DNA of 64,000 nucleotides from JBLMYQ01 sp050258375 (GCA_050258375.1 JBLMYQ010000051.1:68254-132253), one strand, 5' to 3'. Positions 54,415 through 62,951 are shown, counted from the stretch's first letter. Notes: generated from the letters alone by a model not told the origin. Translations and numbers: made by a program.

Positions 54415-54828
54415 TTATCCTTCCATTAAATCTTCTCTATAAAGTTGTATTTTCTCTCGAACCTTCTTTTCATCTTCCGAGTCAACAACCCTTGAATAAA
54501 CGCAATTGCCCACGGAATCCCTGGTCACTCTGAAAAAATCAGCAGCATCATTACCGTCATACGGAAATCGGACTTCACATTCCCAGTCAGGGTTTCTTTC
54601 TTCCTCAATACAAAATGTAATACAGATTTTGTGATATTTTTTTTCGTTCCCTTGCTCATCCACAATAATTACAGCGTCTTCTTCCATGTCTTCGGAAAAC
54701 CTTTGCATGGCTTTTGCAGTAGCTTCATCCAATCCTCGCGCAGTTTCTCGGTAATCATACGGAGCTTTCATCCCCCCAATTATTTGGGAAATTTTTGGCA
54801 TGCCCGGAGAAGGTTTGTCTCCTTTCAA
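54415..54828 (-). CDS. Hypothetical acidic protein
   Basis: About 137 residues. The TTG at 54828 follows AAAGGAGGAAGAAGA and is the best-placed start. Contains the segment KKYHKICITFCIEEERNPDWECEVRFPY, a possible beta-sheet core; no known domain recognised. No signal peptide. It stands alone, ending in a hairpin terminator. Confidence 0.65.
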   Translation of the reverse strand: MKGDKPSPGMPKISQIIGGMKAPYDYRETARGLDEATAKAMQRFSEDMEEDAVIIVDEQGNEKKYHKICITFCIEEERNPDWECEVRFPYDGNDAADFFRVTRDSVGNCVYSRVVDSEDEKKVREKIQLYREDLMEG

Positions 54829-55037
54829 TCTTCTTCCTCCTTTCACACAACCTAAAAAGGTCGTCTAACAATAATCAACATACCCCCATTTGCACTTGCA
54901 TTTGAGTTTTTTATATACTTAAACAATATTTATAAATTACCATTTTACTTTTATCATGTCAATAATTCATGCTTTGCTTTTTAATGAGCCTTTTTTGTAA
55001 GTTTGAATAACATCAGCACAACTTCATAAAAAATAAT

Positions 55038-55075
55038 TTCCTCCCCAAAAGTCATACTTTTAGGGAGGAAATCAG
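55038..55075 (-). terminator. Terminator after ydbC
   Basis: TTTCCTCCC-TAAAAG-TATGA-CTTTTG-GGGAGGAAA on the minus strand, followed by a T-rich run. Confidence 0.8.
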
Positions 55076-55079
55076 AAAC

Positions 55080-55301
55080 TTATATATCTATTGCATTAAG
55101 CAGCTCCTTTAACTCACCAAGTTCATCCTTTGACAAAGTAACACCCTTCCCCATTTTTTCATTTCCTTCAGACCAATCTCTGATATCGTATTTTGCCTCC
55201 CTTCCATTCCAGCTCACAAGGTTAAATTCCTTTTTCCATCCCTTGGTGGATTCTCCTATTACACCTATTTTTTTGACAATGTCATAGCTAATTTCCGACA
55301 T
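55080..55301 (-). CDS. ydbC: YdbC family PC4-like ssDNA-binding protein
   Basis: 73 residues with the hallmark KKEFNLVSWNGREAKYDIRDW, the bacterial PC4/YdbC fold that binds single-stranded DNA. Start ATG follows CTAGGAGGAATGGAAT. A perfect-consensus LexA box (55340-55353) overlaps its probable -35 region and a TATAAT lies at 55328-55323, so it is likely SOS-induced. No neighbours share its transcript. Confidence 0.9.
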   Translation of the reverse strand: MSEISYDIVKKIGVIGESTKGWKKEFNLVSWNGREAKYDIRDWSEGNEKMGKGVTLSKDELGELKELLNAIDI

Positions 55302-55322
55302 ATTCCATTCCTCCTAGTAAAT

Positions 55323-55353
55323 ATTATAATGTTTTTAGTCGAACGTTTGTTCG
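55323..55353 (-). promoter_or_regulatory. LexA (SOS) operator and promoter of ydbC
   Basis: CGAACGTTTGTTCG (55340-55353) is exactly CGAAC-N4-GTTCG, the Gram-positive LexA/DinR box. A TATAAT at 55328-55323 is placed so that the box covers the -35 region. Confidence 0.85.
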
Positions 55354-55488
55354 TATTTATTTTATTCCATATTCTTCTATTTGTAAATAGAAAATTTAAT
55401 TTTTTAAAAAGAATGTTATGAAAATAAGCTCTGCGGAGAAACCTGAGAATAGCTTAATCAAGAATATGTAAATTAAAACATGAAAAAA

Positions 55489-55517
55489 GGACCTGAAACT
55501 ATAATAGTTTCAGGTCC
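55489..55517 (-). terminator. Terminator after the DUF1292 gene
   Basis: GGACCTGAAACTAT-ATAGTTTCAGGTCC with TTTTTTC on the minus strand. Confidence 0.92.
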
Positions 55518-55536
55518 CCGCGTTGTCTAACCGTTC

Positions 55537-56061
55537 CTATTCATAAAGAGCCTCAAAGGCCACCAGCACCAGTTCCTCTTCCAGATCGTCCTCAACCATC
55601 TTCAGCACCTCTTTTCCATCCTCGATAATGACCTTGAAGATAAAGAACGGTTCCTCTTCGTCCAGTTCTTCTTCGTCCGAATCTTCTTCGGCCAGAACCG
55701 CAAGCAGATAGGTACTTTCTCTGATTTTCAGCTCTTCCAGCACAAAGAAAAGAATTTCAGAGCCGTCCTCATTCACAAAAATTTTGAAGCAGTTCTGCAG
55801 TTCAACCCATTCTTCAGCGACATAAGACCATTCAATGTCATTTGTAACCTCGACAATCTCCTCGCCGTCAATGATTTGGAAGATTTCGATGTCACCTTCG
55901 GCTCCATTGAATGACTGAGCAATCACATACGCCCCGCTGCCGCATTCCATTTCACAAAGCACCTCAAAGTAAGACTCCGTTCCGTCCTGGGCAACAAAAA
56001 CAATTACATCCTCAAATTCTTCCTGTCCTCCCATAACTGCATTTTTGTTTTCTTCCGTCAT
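55537..56061 (-). CDS. Double DUF1292 protein
   Basis: 174 residues from the ATG at 56061 (AAAGGGGA nine bases upstream). Two DUF1292-like beta-strand units: DVIVFVAQDGTESYFEVL in the first, and a second unit from about residue 95 ending in VLVAFEALYE. Very acidic. Function unknown; relatives occur beside alaS/mreB-type genes in other Firmicutes but not here. Its codons are visibly richer in G and C than its neighbours', which suggests a different origin. Confidence 0.82.
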   Translation of the reverse strand: MTEENKNAVMGGQEEFEDVIVFVAQDGTESYFEVLCEMECGSGAYVIAQSFNGAEGDIEIFQIIDGEEIVEVTNDIEWSYVAEEWVELQNCFKIFVNEDGSEILFFVLEELKIRESTYLLAVLAEEDSDEEELDEEEPFFIFKVIIEDGKEVLKMVEDDLEEELVLVAFEALYE

Positions 56062-56241
56062 GATTAACATCCCCTTTCTTCCACTTCTTTTTTCATTAGG
56101 TCCTTTCGTTCCGGCAACTACCAAAACACTACTTTATCTGCAATTGCAGCTGCGTAAAATATTAAAACTTTTCGAACACCACAACAGTCTATCATTTAGC
56201 TCCTCCCATGTCAATATTCGACAAATGGATTAGCGAAATAT

Positions 56242-57255
56242 TTATATGCTTCTTCCAACTGCATTCGCAATAATTTTCAAATCATTCATTAATTGACCAA
56301 AGGTATCCGGCTTTAATGACTGTGGTCCATCGCAGAGTGCCTTTTCAGGGTTTGCATGAACCTCAACTATAAGTCCATCTGCTCCAGCCGCTACAGCCGC
56401 CTTTGCCATTGGGCTCACATATTTCCATGTTCCTGATGCATGACTTGGGTCAACTATTACCGGCAGATGAGATACTTCCTTAACTACAGGAATTGCACTT
56501 ATATCAAGGGTATTCCGTGTTGATGTTTCATAGGTTCTTATTCCTCTTTCACAAAGAATTACCTTAGGGTTTCCTTCAAGCATTATATATTCTGCTGCCA
56601 TAAGCCATTCTTCAATTGTAGAAGCAATCCCTCTTTTTAGCAGTACAGGCTTCATACTGGCGCCTATTTCTTGAAGAAGCCTGAAATTTTGCATATTTCT
56701 TGCACCAATCTGGATTATATCTGCATACTCCGAAACAAGCTCAACATCTCTAGGGTCCATTACCTCGGTAACAATTTTCATCCCGGTCATCTCTCTGGCT
56801 TCAGCAAGCATTTTCAGACCATCTTCCTGCAATCCCTGAAAAGCATACGGAGAAGTCCTTGGCTTAAAAGCTCCTCCTCTAAGAATTTTTGCCCCAGCAT
56901 TTTTTACATATCTGGCAGTTTCAAAAAAATATTCCTTATTTTCAACAGCACAAGGTCCAGCAAAAACAATTACTTCATTCCCACCAACTCCGACTCCTCC
57001 AATATCCACAATGGAATCTTCCTGTTTGTATTCCCTGCTTGCAAGCTTATAAGGCTTCATTATCGGAATAACCGAGTCAACCCCTGCCATATCAATAAGA
57101 GCTCTTGTGTCTATGAGTCTCTTATCTCCAACTGCTCCTATAACCGTTTTAATTTCACCATATATAGGATGCGTTTTAAATCCCAGCTCTATAAGCTTAC
57201 TTTCCACTTCCTGAATCTGCTTCTCAGTTGCATAATTTTTCATTACAATTATCAT
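56242..57255 (-). CDS. aroF: 3-Deoxy-7-phosphoheptulonate (DAHP) synthase
   Basis: First enzyme of the shikimate pathway. 337 residues from the ATG at 57255, with AAAGGAG upstream; frames further 5' are T-box leader sequence. The N-terminal ferredoxin-like (ACT-like) domain (about 1-70) as in Thermotoga DAHP synthase is fused to the barrel with AGPCAVEN, LRGGAFKPRTSPYAFQG and PVIVDPSHASG. The first domain allows feedback by aromatic amino acids. It is under a Phe T-box. Confidence 0.96.
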   Translation of the reverse strand: MIIVMKNYATEKQIQEVESKLIELGFKTHPIYGEIKTVIGAVGDKRLIDTRALIDMAGVDSVIPIMKPYKLASREYKQEDSIVDIGGVGVGGNEVIVFAGPCAVENKEYFFETARYVKNAGAKILRGGAFKPRTSPYAFQGLQEDGLKMLAEAREMTGMKIVTEVMDPRDVELVSEYADIIQIGARNMQNFRLLQEIGASMKPVLLKRGIASTIEEWLMAAEYIMLEGNPKVILCERGIRTYETSTRNTLDISAIPVVKEVSHLPVIVDPSHASGTWKYVSPMAKAAVAAGADGLIVEVHANPEKALCDGPQSLKPDTFGQLMNDLKIIANAVGRSI

Positions 57256-57296
57256 TCTTTTTTTCTCCTTTCTCTTATTAACTTTCCCCTTGTTTT

Positions 57297-57345
57297 GCCC
57301 TTCTAATCCTTTCCCTTGATTTGAGGGAAAGCTAGAAAGGGAATA
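57297..57345. repeat. Palindromic repeat family A1, half copy in the aroF leader
   Basis: CCCTTTCTAGCTTTCCCT and AAGGGAAAGGATTAGAAGGG on the minus strand. It lies between the T-box terminator and the aroF ribosome-binding site. Here it is 5' of a gene, unlike the other copies. Confidence 0.6.
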
Positions 57346-57605
57346 TAAATAAAAAAACTCCGGGTCCATAAAGGACCAAGAGTTATTCTCCGATACCACC
57401 TTTAGCTAAAGGCAAAGCCGCATGTACAGGATAAATCCGATACACTGTTCTTTTAACGGGGAACATCCGGCACAGTCTACTTTGTTTTCAACCTGCAGCT
57501 CAAGGGAGAACTTCAACTATTCCTATCTATGGAGCTTGCACTGCCCTCCACTCGCTGAATGAATCAAAACAGCTTACTTTTCCCTATCATCGTTTTATCT
57601 TATTT
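57346..57605 (-). promoter_or_regulatory. Phe T-box riboswitch upstream of aroF
   Basis: T-box core AAAGGTGGTATCGGAG on the minus strand (near 57411-57396). Terminator arms AACTC...GAGTT around GGTCC/GGACC with TTTTTT. The specifier TTC (57510-57508) lies five bases before TGAG in the same register as the other three leaders. It indicates control by uncharged tRNA-Phe. Confidence 0.85.
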
Positions 57606-57611
57606 TGAGCT

Positions 57612-57640
57612 ATTATAACAGTCAACCTATTTTAAGTCAA
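57612..57640 (-). promoter_or_regulatory. Promoter of aroF
   Basis: TTGACT (57640-57635), 17-bp spacer, TATAAT (57617-57612), just upstream of the T-box. Confidence 0.8.
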
Positions 57641-57699
57641 TCATAATATATGAAAATTATTCCTTATTTGTGAGAAAATATTGCTTTAGTACATGCAGC

Positions 57700-58119
57700 T
57701 TATTCTCTATCCTCTCTCCCTTGCGCTTTTACAGGATAAGGAGTAGTGCTTTTCAACATCCTTCCAAGAGCTGCATTACAAGCATTAAAACGGTCCATTG
57801 ATAAATGATTGTCATTTTTTAAAGTCACAGCAACAACATCAAAATCTTTTCCCTCACGCACGCCTGTTTTAACAAAATATATCGGCTCTTCACTTCTGAA
57901 ATATCTGGGCTTTAACTCTCTTTCTGCTTTTTCAGGTTCTTCTTCCAGTTTGCCTTTTATGTATCCGTAAAGATGTAACGCAATCTTCATTTGTTCCTTT
58001 TCTTTTTTGGTAAGACTTTCTTTTGCTCTATATAAATCTATTGTATCTTTAACAGCATTCATTAAATCACCAGCATCTTTAAGCTCAGGGCCATTATTAA
58101 CTTTATTATTATCATCCAT
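57700..58119 (-). CDS. Hypothetical protein
   Basis: 139 residues with start ATG after GGAGGGGC. An N-terminal helical, charged half (residues 1-70) is followed by a small mixed alpha/beta half (PIYFVKTGVREGKDFDVVAVT). No signal peptide or known motif. Separated from aroF by its T-box; monocistronic by appearance. Confidence 0.65.
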   Translation of the reverse strand: MDDNNKVNNGPELKDAGDLMNAVKDTIDLYRAKESLTKKEKEQMKIALHLYGYIKGKLEEEPEKAERELKPRYFRSEEPIYFVKTGVREGKDFDVVAVTLKNDNHLSMDRFNACNAALGRMLKSTTPYPVKAQGREDRE

Positions 58120-58243
58120 TTTTTCAGCCCCTCCTCACATAATTTTCTGATAACCATTCTAATATTATTATATCACATTAGTAATTGATGTGAAAAATAA
58201 ATTTTACACAATTATCCAGATTATACTTATTTTTTGTTTCCTA

Positions 58244-58272
58244 TTGACTTATAAAAATTATGTCTTTATAAT
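58244..58272 (+). promoter_or_regulatory. Promoter of tyrS
   Basis: TTGACT, 17-bp spacer, TATAAT, immediately before the T-box leader. Confidence 0.85.
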
Positions 58273-58279
58273 AACACTA

Positions 58280-58511
58280 ATAAATATAAAGCTATGAAGG
58301 AGAAGCAGTAGCGGCTTGTGGTTACATTCAGAGAGCAGATTGGTCGGTGAAAAATCTGCAGCACACAGTTACCGTGAAATACACTCCGGAGTCCTTAAGA
58401 GGCGGCGCTGACCGTTATATCAGATTAGAGGCACTTATGTGTAAATTAAGGTGGTACCACGGATTCCAGTTCGTCCTTATCCAGAATAAGAACGAGCCGG
58501 GATTTTTTAGT
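58280..58511 (+). promoter_or_regulatory. Tyr T-box riboswitch upstream of tyrS
   Basis: T-box core AAGGTGGTACCACGGATT (near 58449) and a terminator around TTCGTCCTTAT...ATAAGAACGAG with TTTTTT (58464-58507). The specifier TAC at 58380-58382 is five bases before GGAG. This leader gives the clearest register and was used to read the other three. Confidence 0.92.
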
Positions 58512-58531
58512 TTAAAAAAGGAGTGATATTT

Positions 58532-59758
58532 ATGGCAAATGTCTTTGACACACTGGTTGAAAGAGGCTTGCTTCAACAGACAACAAACGAAGACGAAATC
58601 AGACGAATTCTTGGAAATGAACAGATTACATTTTATACAGGCTTTGATCCCACCGCCGACAGCCTTCACGTTGGCCATTTTATGGCACTTACTGTTATGT
58701 CCCATCTTCAAAAAGCAGGACATCGACCTATAGTAATCCTTGGGGGCGGAACAGCAATGGTTGGCGACCCGACAGGGAAAACAGACATGAGAAAAATGCT
58801 TACCAGAGAACAAATACAGCATAATACCGAAAACTTCCGCAAGCAGTTTTCAAAATTCCTTGATTTTAGTGATGGCAAGGCTCTGATGCTTGACAATTAT
58901 GACTGGCTTGGAAATGTAAAATACATTGATTTTCTAAGAGACATTGGAAAGTATTTTTCTGTTAACAAAATGCTTACTTATGAATGCTTTAAGACAAGGC
59001 TTGAAAAAGGATTATCATTTATTGAATTCAATTATATGCTTATGCAGAGCTATGACTTTTTACACCTTTTTCAGAACCACAATTGTTTACTGCAATTAGG
59101 AGGAGATGATCAATGGGCTAACATCCTCGGTGGAAGCGACCTAATAAGAAGAGTTGAGGCTAAAGAAGCCTTCGGTTTGACAATTACCCTTCTCACAACC
59201 AGCGAAGGTAAAAAGATGGGCAAAACCGAAAGCGGTGCTGTATGGCTCGACCCCGAAAAAACCTCGCCATATGATTTTTACCAATACTGGCGAAACGTTG
59301 GGGATGATGATGTTGAAAAATGCCTTTCCCTTTTAACTACGGTTCCGATGGACGAAGTAAGAAAGCTTTGCGCGGTTAAAGATGAAAGAATAAATCAAGC
59401 AAAAAAGGTTCTTGCTTTTGAGCTTACAAAGCTGATTCATGGAGAAGCCGAAGCATTAAAAGCCCAAGAAGCTTCAGCAGCACTTTTCAGCGGCGGAGCA
59501 AGCATGTCTGATGTTCCTGGCATACAGATAACCAAAAGTGAACTCTCTGCCGGAATATCTGTTTTGGATTTATTCGTTAAAACAGGTCTTGTACCTTCAA
59601 AAAGTGAAGCCAGAAGAGTAGTCCAGCAGGGCGGTGCTATCTTAAACGATAATACAATCAGTGACGTTAACTATACCGTTACGGCTAAAGATATAAAGGA
59701 TGGTATAATTCTTGTAAGGAAAGGCAAGAAATCATACTGCAAGGTTGAAGTCATATAA
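58532..59758 (+). CDS. tyrS: Tyrosyl-tRNA synthetase
   Basis: Class I aminoacyl-tRNA synthetase, 408 residues. HIGH-type motif SLHVGHFM, KMSKS-type motif KKMGKTESG, and a C-terminal S4-like RNA-binding domain (PSKSEARRVVQQGGAILND). Start ATG at 58532 follows AAAAAAGGAGTGATATTT. Regulated by its own T-box; ends in a terminator at 59771-59798. Confidence 0.98.
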   Translation: MANVFDTLVERGLLQQTTNEDEIRRILGNEQITFYTGFDPTADSLHVGHFMALTVMSHLQKAGHRPIVILGGGTAMVGDPTGKTDMRKMLTREQIQHNTENFRKQFSKFLDFSDGKALMLDNYDWLGNVKYIDFLRDIGKYFSVNKMLTYECFKTRLEKGLSFIEFNYMLMQSYDFLHLFQNHNCLLQLGGDDQWANILGGSDLIRRVEAKEAFGLTITLLTTSEGKKMGKTESGAVWLDPEKTSPYDFYQYWRNVGDDDVEKCLSLLTTVPMDEVRKLCAVKDERINQAKKVLAFELTKLIHGEAEALKAQEASAALFSGGASMSDVPGIQITKSELSAGISVLDLFVKTGLVPSKSEARRVVQQGGAILNDNTISDVNYTVTAKDIKDGIILVRKGKKSYCKVEVI

Positions 59759-59770
59759 TCAAGTTAAGTT

Positions 59771-59798
59771 AATAAGAAGCCTTTTGAGGCTTCTTATT
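59771..59798. terminator. Terminator after tyrS
   Basis: AATAAGAAGCC-TTTT-GGCTTCTTATT. Confidence 0.85.
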
Positions 59799-59820
59799 AT
59801 TTGCTAAATAAATATATTCC

Positions 59821-60882
59821 TTACACAAGTATTTCTTTTAACAAGTCATCTTCTTCTAAAAATTTTCTTGCTTTCTCTCTATTCTCAGGAATATGGATAT
59901 ATGTGCACCTGTCAGGCTTTATAAAAGGTGCTCTCTCTATTGCCCGTTGGAAATCGTCTTTTTTCATACCCAGCTCCTTGACATAGCTTAAGAATCCTGT
60001 ATCATGAAAAATCTTTTTTATTTTCTCATGATCATTTTCCTGAACTAAACTCATGATATATGTAGCTATTCCAACCTGTACTCCATGAAGCTGTGGCAAA
60101 TCCAATACCTCATCAAGAGCATGTGATATAAGATGTTCACTTCCACTTGCCGGTGCACTATTTCCGGCAATCTCCATTGAGACACCGCTCATGACAAGTG
60201 ATTCGATAAGCTCCTCCAAAAACAATTCATTTCTTATAGAGTAACCTTCCATGCGTATAAAACTGTTAACTGATTTTCTGGCAATCATTGCTGCAAACCC
60301 GTCCATCACAGTTATGCCTTTTTCTTCCTCAAGCTCCCAGTCATGTAATGCAGTAATTTTTGAAAGCAAATCGCCAACACCTGAATAAATGAACTTTTCA
60401 GGAGAGCTCTTTATAACATCAAAATCAACGATAATTCCGTACGGCATTTTGGCCGGAACAGATTTTCTCTTACCATTAATAAGAAATGAACATGTTGAGC
60501 TTGAAAACCCATCATTTGAAGCAGATGTAGGAATGCTTATAAACTGAATATTATTTAAGAAGCTCATATATTTTGCCGTATCAAGAGCTTTGCCGCCGCC
60601 AACGCCTATTACGGCCTGGGTCCCCGCAGGAACTTGAAAAGCAATATGAGTTACATTTTCTATGTTAATGTCATTATTCTCAAATGCACTTAATGTGTTT
60701 ATTGAACTTTTATTTAAAGAATTGATAATAATATCTCCAAAAAGCTCTTTTATACCTTCTCCAAACACTAATACAACATTTGAAATGCCTGCTTTTTTAA
60801 GCATTGTACCTATGTGAGCTAATGTACCGGCACCGGTTTCAAGGAGAGCTGGAATTGAAATCCTATGTGAAGGTACTCTCAT
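59821..60882 (-). CDS. sn-Glycerol-1-phosphate dehydrogenase (AraM/EgsA family)
   Basis: 353 residues of the iron/zinc alcohol-dehydrogenase-like fold. GVGGGKALDTAKY (NAD-binding), PTSASNDGFSS and the metal-binding SGSEHLISHALD match AraM/G1PDH. It reduces DHAP to sn-glycerol 1-phosphate. In Bacillus the product feeds PcrB-made heptaprenylglyceryl ethers. Overlaps the upstream HAD phosphatase by 4 bp (ATGA), so the pair is co-translated. Confidence 0.88.
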   Translation of the reverse strand: MRVPSHRISIPALLETGAGTLAHIGTMLKKAGISNVVLVFGEGIKELFGDIIINSLNKSSINTLSAFENNDINIENVTHIAFQVPAGTQAVIGVGGGKALDTAKYMSFLNNIQFISIPTSASNDGFSSSTCSFLINGKRKSVPAKMPYGIIVDFDVIKSSPEKFIYSGVGDLLSKITALHDWELEEEKGITVMDGFAAMIARKSVNSFIRMEGYSIRNELFLEELIESLVMSGVSMEIAGNSAPASGSEHLISHALDEVLDLPQLHGVQVGIATYIMSLVQENDHEKIKKIFHDTGFLSYVKELGMKKDDFQRAIERAPFIKPDRCTYIHIPENREKARKFLEEDDLLKEILV

Positions 60883-61532
60883 TTTATCACCCCCGTTTTG
60901 ACAAAATAATCTTCTATTTCTTTAAACGAATTAACGGGAATAAAAGAATAACCCTCGTCTTTCAAAAGCTTCTGAAGCTCTCCCTTTGCAAAAATAATAT
61001 CTGCTTGCTCTGCCGCTTTAAGATCAGGTCCGCTGTCTCCGGCATAAAAAATCTTTTTTGCTTCATTCTTAAAGCTTTTAACAACAAGAGCCTTGTCAAC
61101 TCCATAGACTTCTGAATAATAAGGGCTGTTATAATCCGGTAGGATATGGATTCCCCCATCGCGATATTCGCTTGGGTTTGTAATAATTTTAACCCCTTTA
61201 ATACCATAATGCTCAAATATTTTTTTTATATAATAATCTGCACCTGCACTAAGTACAATAAATTCTCCGCCAGCTTCTTCCGTCTTTTTCATGAATGAAT
61301 GCGCATCCATATCAAACGGAATGGTTAGAATATCTTTAATTGCTTCTTCTTCCGAGCAGTTCATTGATGAAAATATTATATTAAGAAAATCAATATCCTT
61401 CATTTTGTTGGCTTTCCAATCATTATAAAGCTGCACACCTTTTTCCCCAAGATGTTTCTCTATAACTATATTATAAAAATCCTTGCCAGTAAGAGTTTTA
61501 TCAAAATCAGAAAAAAATATGAACTCTCTCAT
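60879..61532 (-). CDS. HAD-superfamily phosphatase (MtnX-like subclass IB)
   Basis: 217 residues from the ATG at 61532 after AGGGAGAGGCTT. The DxDxT motif reads FFSDFDKTLTG and the third motif YAGDSGPDLKAA. It resembles MtnX/phosphoserine-phosphatase-like enzymes; substrate unknown. Coupling to a G1P dehydrogenase suggests it dephosphorylates a glycerol phosphate or related ether, which is inference. Confidence 0.85.
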   Translation of the reverse strand: MREFIFFSDFDKTLTGKDFYNIVIEKHLGEKGVQLYNDWKANKMKDIDFLNIIFSSMNCSEEEAIKDILTIPFDMDAHSFMKKTEEAGGEFIVLSAGADYYIKKIFEHYGIKGVKIITNPSEYRDGGIHILPDYNSPYYSEVYGVDKALVVKSFKNEAKKIFYAGDSGPDLKAAEQADIIFAKGELQKLLKDEGYSFIPVNSFKEIEDYFVKTGVIK

Positions 61533-61678
61533 AAGCCTCTCCCTATACATATTATAATTAAATCTTTTATCCTTTTGAAACATTATTCACTTGCCTACTC
61601 AACATTATACTAAAAAAAGAAAAGACTAATCCCTGTCTGCTTGTCGGAGATTTGAAGAATATTAATATTAGCCCACAT

Positions 61679-62511
61679 CTAAGCTAATGCGAGGATACCA
61701 ATACCAATTATGCTTAATGCTACCCCCGTAGTTTTACTCCACATGAACCTTTCCTGTTTGTTAGCAATCCCAACTATATATATTAATGCAAGTGCAAGTA
61801 CTGATATTGCTCTAAAAACACCAGGTATGCATACTGTGTACCCAAAAATGTTAACCGTCAGCGCTGTGAGAAATATTGCGCCTTGAAGCATGCCATATTT
61901 AACATAGTTTTTTTCAAATTTAAAATTCCTTTTATCTAACCTTATAAAGAAATACAAAACCAGTATAAAAAGATAACTCATTAGATAGGCCTGTGTATTA
62001 AACAGTTTAGCATCATAACCATATCTGATCAGATACGGCTGAATTCCAAAGGTAATAAATCCAAGTATTGGATAAATCAAGGTTTTGGCACTGATGTTCT
62101 GACTTTTTAAATTCATCATAAAAATCAACGAGCTAAAAAGAAGTATGCTTCCCAAAACTATATAAATATTATAATCTATGTACCCTAATAATATATCTCC
62201 TGCTACATTCATGACAAAAGACGCTTTTATAAACATTTCAGATATTACTATATTGCATCTGCTGATTCCCATTACTGAAACATGAGAACACAACACACCA
62301 AAAAAGGCTACAGCCATCAAAACTGCAAATCCATAGAGAGTTGAAACCCTTGCAAAAGGAAGGATAAAAATCAGTCCAAAAAAACTGAACCCAACCCTCG
62401 AAGAAACATTGACTTATCTTCTCCAAGTTGTTGGGTAAATATTTTTAGCATCCATACATCTGTCGTATTAAGTATTACAAATATAAATCCCAAAATGAAT
62501 GTAAGAGTCAT
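61679..62511 (-). pseudogene. EamA/DMT-like permease gene with a single-base frameshift
   Basis: The ATG at 62511 follows AAAGGAC. The first ~43 codons read in one frame (MTLTFILGFIFVILNTTDVW...), then a run of seven T (62384-62378, minus) shifts the frame into a stop. After it the remaining ~230 residues continue without a break in the next frame to 61679. One extra T would give a 277-residue permease with about nine hydrophobic segments. The total length (833 bp) is one base short of a multiple of three. Either a real frameshift, a phase-variable tract, or a sequencing error. Confidence 0.7.
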
Positions 62512-62711
62512 TATTTTGTCCTTTGTATATTGAGATTTTTGTCTTTAGAGCTTATGACTAACTTTTTGGTTGGACGTTATATTATATTCTATATAAATTT
62601 TATTTTTCCTTCTAAAATTATAAAAAATTCTAAATATTTTTACAATATGTAGAACCTTTACGAGACCATGTTTCTACATATTGTGACTTTTTCCAATAAA
62701 AGCCTCTCCTT
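62512..62711. other. Intergenic region with a perfect 13-bp inverted repeat
   Basis: ACAATATGTAGAA (62642-62654) and TTCTACATATTGT (62672-62684). No T-run follows on either strand, so it is probably not a terminator. No gene seen. Confidence 0.5.
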
Positions 62712-62780
62712 CTCAGGGTTCGAATCCCTCCCATGCAAAAAGGACACTCTCGTGTCCTTTTTTTGGCGTGCCTGAAGGGA
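62712..62780. repeat. Duplicated tRNA-Arg 3'-end module (upstream copy)
   Basis: Identical to 62900-62968 over 69 bp. It contains a plus-strand T-arm-like sequence (AGGGTTCGAATCCCT), a terminator hairpin (AAAGGACAC/GTGTCCTTT), and the last bases of the minus-strand tRNA-Arg with CCA. It breaks off inside the T-stem, so it is a non-functional tRNA fragment. The 119 bp between the copies hold no gene. Confidence 0.85.
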
Positions 62781-62930
62781 ATATCAAATGCTTCGACAAG
62801 CTCGCATTTGCCTACGTCGCCTCCCACCTTGTGGGACCCGGCTCCTCACTTTCACCTAAAAACGTCCATTCAGGACGTTTTCTTTACGGCGAAAGCCCTC
62901 TCAGGGTTCGAATCCCTCCCATGCAAAAAG

Positions 62931-62951
62931 GACACTCTCGTGTCCTTTTTT
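62931..62951. terminator. Terminator of tRNA-Arg
   Basis: AAAGGACAC-TCTC-GTGTCCTTTTTTT just after the CCA end; it works for the minus-strand tRNA. Confidence 0.8.

Noticed and set aside
56671..57306. Plus-strand open frame of 211 codons opposite aroF
   Set aside because: It is the shadow of a well-conserved DAHP synthase gene and part of its leader; low-complexity Phe/Ser/Leu-rich product.
57256..57399. 48-codon N-terminal extension of aroF
   Set aside because: Covers the T-box terminator and repeat A1; the family N-terminus begins at 57255 with its own ribosome-binding site.
58415..58822. Minus-strand frame over the tyrS T-box and start
   Set aside because: Antisense to the T-box and the conserved N-terminus of TyrS.
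62238..62426. Minus-strand frame of 62 codons near the permease
   Set aside because: It is a third frame across the frameshifted permease gene; Phe/Cys/Trp-rich and lacking a ribosome-binding site.
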